Source: Enhygromyxa salina (GTDB lineage: Bacteria > Myxococcota_A > Polyangia > Nannocystales > Nannocystaceae). Taken from it: DNA of 64,000 nucleotides. Position numbers and translations under genes: made by a program. The DNA lies in assembly GCF_002994635.1 (NCBI RefSeq), contig NZ_PVNL01000057.1, forward strand, positions 1-64,000, written 5' to 3'. The notes under the pieces were generated by a model that worked only from the letters and a program-made list of their open reading frames with translations, ran no database searches and was not told the DNA's origin. Every line of letters begins with the position of its first letter. Position 1 is the first letter of the stretch. Positions 60,670 through 64,000 of this stretch are shown here, piece after piece.

Positions 60670-63282
60670 ATGAGCGTCGCCAGTGAGCATGAGCCCGTCG
60701 CGCCGTTGCGCGAGGCGTTGGCCTCGGCCCGCCAGTCGCTGCGCGTCGCGGTCACCGACGGCGAGCCGGGTGGGGCGCTGCTGCATCGCTACAGCGAGCG
60801 GATGCTCGAGCTGCTCACGCCCGGGGCCGCGCAGGCGGTCGGGCGGGCCGGCACGGAGTTCGGCAAGCTGGCGATCGTCGTGATTGGTGGGCTCGCCCGC
60901 GGCGAGCACTGCCCCCACAGCGACCTCGATCTCACGGTGGTGTGCACCGAGCCTGGTCACGAGGGCGATGAGGCGTTCGGCGGGTGGATCCGCGATCTCA
61001 CCCATCCGCTGTGGGACGCGGGCCTGCGGCCATGTATGACCGTGCAGAGCCCCGACGCCTGGCTGGCCGCCGCCGCCGAGGATCTGAGCTTGTGCACGGC
61101 GCTGCTCGACATGCGCTTCGTCGCCGGCGATCGCGAGCTGGTCGACGAGCTGGCCAGCGAGGCCCACCGTCGGTTCTTTGGGGCCCAGCGCGCGGCGTTC
61201 TTGCAGCGCTTGCTCGACGAGATGGAGGTCCGCAAGCGTCGCTACGGCGCGACCGTCTACCAGGTCGAGCCGGACCTCAAGTTTGGTCCCGGCGGCACCC
61301 GTGACCTCTCGATCTTCGAGTGGGCGCTTATGGCTCGGCGCAACCACCCCGAGCCTTGGGACCCGACCACGGTCATCAAGGCGATCCGGGCGAGCGGGGT
61401 CCCGCGGCGGGTCGCGCGGCTGCTCGGGGAGGCCCGCGACACCATGCTGCGGCTGCGCGCGGCCCTGCACCTGGTCGCGGGGCGGACCCAGGATCGCCTG
61501 AACTTCCAGTACCAGGAGGGGATCCCAGCCATGCTGGGCTTTCCCGACCTCGCCGAGCGCCCGGCCGACGCCGAGCTGGTCGCCGCGATCGAGACCTGCA
61601 TGCAGGACTACTACCGCAGCGCCCGCGACGTGCTGCGCTACGGCAGTCGGGTGTTCTCTCGCTGTCAGCCCCCGCGCGCCGTCGCCCAGCTCGACGCGCG
61701 GATCGACGAGCGCTTCCACATCGTCGATCGCCGGTTGCTGCACTACGGCAAGGACCCGTTCGCCGACACACCCGTGCTCGGGCTCGAGGCCCTCGCGATC
61801 GCCCGTGATCACAACATTGGCCTGTCTGGACCCACGCTCGACGCGATCGTCGAGGCCGCGATCGCGATCTCCGAGGGCGACACCCGCCTGGCCGACGATC
61901 CCGAGGCCCAGCAGCGGTTCTTGGATCTGCTCGTCGATCCCAGCGATGTCGGCAGCCCGACGCCGGTCGAGCTGTGTCACGAGGTCGGCCTGCTCGAGCG
62001 CGTGATCCCAGAGTTCGCGCCCTCGCGCGGGCGGATGCAGCACGAGGGCTTCCACGTCTACACGGTCGATCAGCACAGCATCTACGCCGTCGAATTCCTC
62101 AAGGCGATCGCCCGCGGCGATCACCGCAAGGACTTCACGATGGCGACGGCCGTGCACCTCGGGATCACCGATCCGCGTCCGCTGTATCTGTCGACCTTGC
62201 TGCACGACGTCGGCAAGGCGCTCGGCGATCAGTTCGGGGAGGGCGCCCGGATCGCCGGGCTCGCGGCGGTTCGGGCCGGGCTCGGGCCCGAGGTCGCGGG
62301 CCGCTGCGAATTCCTGGTCGCCGAGCACCAGACCATGCCGATGCTCAGCCAAAAGCGCGACCTGACCGACGAGCTGCTGGTCCGCGACTTCGCCGAGACC
62401 GTCGGTGATCGCCGGACCCTCGACGAGCTATACCTGGTCAGCCTGGCCGACATGGCCAACGTCTCGCCCGAGTACCTGACCAGCTGGAAGCTGACCCTGC
62501 TCGACGAGCTGTACCTGCGCACCGCGGCCGAGTTCGCCAAGCAGGGCCGGCGCGAGACCTCGGCCCGGCGGCCGCGACCGGATGAGCCCGAGGGCCTGCC
62601 GCCGCGCTACTACAGCCTGTTCGATCAGCACCTGCGTCGCCACCATCGGCGCCTGCTCGACGAGCTGCGCAGCAGCGACCTGACCACGCTGGTCGACGTC
62701 GCCGAGGGCTCGGGGGCGATGCGCGTGACGGTGGTGACCCACGATCACCGCGGCCTGCTCGCGACCTTGACGGCTGGGTTCGCGGATCTCGGGCTCGAGG
62801 TCGTGGCCGCCGACGTGTTCTCGGTCCCGTTCGAGCCCCGGATCGCGCTCGACGTGTTTCGCGTGGTCTCGCGGGATCCCGGCCACCAGCGCCCGCTCGA
62901 GGCCGAGCTGGCGGCGACGATCCAGACCCACCTGAGCGAGCGGCTGGCCCGAGCGCCGACCGGCGACTCGCTGCGCGAGGCCCTGCCGCCGCTGCCCAAC
63001 CGGGCCCGCGGTCGCCAGCGCGGCGCCTCGACCAAGGTTCGGTTCTCCGAAGACCCGGCCGCCACGCGGACGATCGTCGACGTCGAGACGATCGAGAACC
63101 CAGGCGTCGCCGCTCGCATCTCTCGGGCCTTCGCGGCGCTCGGGCTCGACATCGAGATCGCCCGGATCAACACGGAGATGCGCCGGGTCGACGCCGTGTT
63201 CTACGTCAGCAAGCTCGACGAGCAGCAGCGCACCGAGCTGGCCAAGGCGATCCGGGCCAACTTACGCACGCGTCGGCGCTGA
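60670..63282 (+). CDS. glnD: [Protein-PII] uridylyltransferase / uridylyl-removing enzyme
   Basis: 870 aa (E. coli GlnD 890). The nucleotidyltransferase motif is GGLARGEHCPHSDLDL (73-88, Asp85/Asp87). It is followed by the GlnD linker (PDLKFGPGGTRDL), an HD domain (STLLHDVGKALG, about 509-520; VAEHQTMP), and two ACT domains (about 680-755 with THDHRGLLATLTAGFADLGL, and about 795-866 with ENPGVAARISRAFAALGLDI). It uridylylates PII under nitrogen limitation and removes UMP when glutamine is abundant. All catalytic motifs are intact. Confidence 0.95.
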   Translation: MSVASEHEPVAPLREALASARQSLRVAVTDGEPGGALLHRYSERMLELLTPGAAQAVGRAGTEFGKLAIVVIGGLARGEHCPHSDLDLTVVCTEPGHEGDEAFGGWIRDLTHPLWDAGLRPCMTVQSPDAWLAAAAEDLSLCTALLDMRFVAGDRELVDELASEAHRRFFGAQRAAFLQRLLDEMEVRKRRYGATVYQVEPDLKFGPGGTRDLSIFEWALMARRNHPEPWDPTTVIKAIRASGVPRRVARLLGEARDTMLRLRAALHLVAGRTQDRLNFQYQEGIPAMLGFPDLAERPADAELVAAIETCMQDYYRSARDVLRYGSRVFSRCQPPRAVAQLDARIDERFHIVDRRLLHYGKDPFADTPVLGLEALAIARDHNIGLSGPTLDAIVEAAIAISEGDTRLADDPEAQQRFLDLLVDPSDVGSPTPVELCHEVGLLERVIPEFAPSRGRMQHEGFHVYTVDQHSIYAVEFLKAIARGDHRKDFTMATAVHLGITDPRPLYLSTLLHDVGKALGDQFGEGARIAGLAAVRAGLGPEVAGRCEFLVAEHQTMPMLSQKRDLTDELLVRDFAETVGDRRTLDELYLVSLADMANVSPEYLTSWKLTLLDELYLRTAAEFAKQGRRETSARRPRPDEPEGLPPRYYSLFDQHLRRHHRRLLDELRSSDLTTLVDVAEGSGAMRVTVVTHDHRGLLATLTAGFADLGLEVVAADVFSVPFEPRIALDVFRVVSRDPGHQRPLEAELAATIQTHLSERLARAPTGDSLREALPPLPNRARGRQRGASTKVRFSEDPAATRTIVDVETIENPGVAARISRAFAALGLDIEIARINTEMRRVDAVFYVSKLDEQQRTELAKAIRANLRTRRR

Positions 63283-63350
63283 CGGCCAACCCCCAGCGGC
63301 GTCGAGGGTCCGCGACGGGCGCGGGGGTCCGTGGTAGATCCGAGCTCGCC

Positions 63351-64000
63351 ATGTCGATCGAGTCCTCTCGTGTCCCGTCGTGCGCTCGCTGGGTCTCCAA
63401 CAAGCTGATGCTGGTGCTCGCGCTCGGCCTGTCCGCGCCGCTCGGCTGCGACGGCCCCACCAACAATCCCGACGAGATCGACGACGGGCTCGGCCAGGGC
63501 GAGCTCACCGCGGCGGGCCCCGGTGGGATCGGCGGCATCACGGCGGGCATGGCCGAGGCTGATCCCGAGGTCGTCGAGGCCGAGGCGCTGCTGGCCAAGG
63601 GCGAGGCCACGCAGGCGCTCGCGCGGATCGACGCGGCGATCGCCAGCAACCCCAGCAACGCGCGCTTTTACTTCGTTCGCGGCAACGCGCTGACCTACCT
63701 CGATCGCGAGGCCGAGGCCGAGGCCGCCTACGCCAAGGCGATCGAGCTCGACGCGGATGACCCGCTGCCCCACGCCGCGCTCGGTCAGCTGATCGCGTTT
63801 CGTGACGGAGCCAGCCGCGAGGACAAGCAGCGCGCCGTCGAGCAGTTTCAGGTCGCGCTGAAGCTCGATCCCAAGCTGGCGACGGCTCACCAGTCGCTGG
63901 GGGTCGTGCTGATCGCCCTCGACCAGCATCAGCTGGCGGTCGAGGCGCTGGAGAACGCCGATCGCCTGGCGGGCAGCGCCGAGACGGCGTACTTGCTCGC
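63351..64000 (+). CDS. TPR lipoprotein (partial, runs off the window)
   Basis: 216 residues visible from ATG 63351. The signal peptide is LMLVLALGLSAPLGC with Cys33 in the lipobox PLGC. A Gly-rich linker is followed by TPRs (EAEALLAKGEATQALARIDA, AIASNPSNARFYFVRGNALT, YAKAIELDADDPLPHAALGQ). The 3' end is beyond the window. It is probably an outer-membrane-associated scaffold lipoprotein. Confidence 0.82.
   Translation, partial: MSIESSRVPSCARWVSNKLMLVLALGLSAPLGCDGPTNNPDEIDDGLGQGELTAAGPGGIGGITAGMAEADPEVVEAEALLAKGEATQALARIDAAIASNPSNARFYFVRGNALTYLDREAEAEAAYAKAIELDADDPLPHAALGQLIAFRDGASREDKQRAVEQFQVALKLDPKLATAHQSLGVVLIALDQHQLAVEALENADRLAGSAETAYLL

Overview
The window is GC-rich bacterial DNA and most likely comes from a myxobacterium (phylum Myxococcota), perhaps of the Nannocystis/Enhygromyxa/Plesiocystis group. 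This is an inference. It rests on a MYXO-CTERM surface protein, kinases with the HRDFKPDN catalytic loop, a thrombospondin-type-3 (TSP3) repeat lipoprotein, AgmX/PglI-type and TonB/ExbB/ExbD proteins, a futalosine (mqn) menaquinone route and a retron with an N-terminally extended reverse transcriptase. No identity search was possible. High GC leaves long spurious frames open opposite most genes; these were left out.

Layout. 1-490: tandem array of a ~106-bp repeat. 0.6-10.5 kb: EF-P lysine ligase homologue, then an envelope energy-transduction cluster (TPR lipoprotein, TonB-like protein, ExbB, two ExbD) ending with a 1355-aa Cys-rich TSP3 lipoprotein and a terminator. 10.5-24 kb: sucrase/ferredoxin-like protein, FHA-GGDEF diguanylate cyclase, Ser/Thr kinase with TPRs, tRNA-Leu(UAA) overlapping the kinase stop codon, M48-type peptidase, HAD phosphatase lipoprotein, CorC/HlyC-type protein and a SWIM-SNF2 helicase whose 3' tail is duplicated in degenerate form on the far side of corC. 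24-30.3 kb: STAS-like protein, a HEAT-repeat protein fused to a catalytically dead aldo-keto reductase domain, a GNAT acetyltransferase and a complete retron. 30.3-37.3 kb: MYXO-CTERM protein, leucine-rich-repeat protein, FHA/AgmX envelope protein, beta-sandwich protein and a small membrane protein. 37.4-44.5 kb: a tightly overlapping minus-strand operon for menaquinone (GbsR-type regulator, polyprenyl synthase, ubiE/menG, ubiX, unknown protein, mqnE, fused mqnA-mqnC). Divergent from it are two palindromes and an HtrA-like protease. 46.5-51.5 kb: small lipoprotein, membrane-anchored MutS-like ATPase, then a decayed accessory patch (MBOAT/SGNH relic, transposon relic, orphan JAMM protease). 51.6-64 kb: a 2574-aa TPR protein, a Pro/Glu-rich lipoprotein, glnD and the start of a TPR lipoprotein running off the window.

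The most notable system is the retron at 28.65-30.29 kb. A 13-bp perfect inverted repeat (a1/a2) brackets a 154-nt msr-msd region with msr stem-loops and a long msd hairpin. A reverse transcriptase with YADD, VTG and the X-region motif follows directly. No toxin or effector gene is obvious. Candidate partners are the reverse transcriptase's own HEAT-like N-terminal domain and, more speculatively, the nearby HEAT/pseudo-reductase protein.
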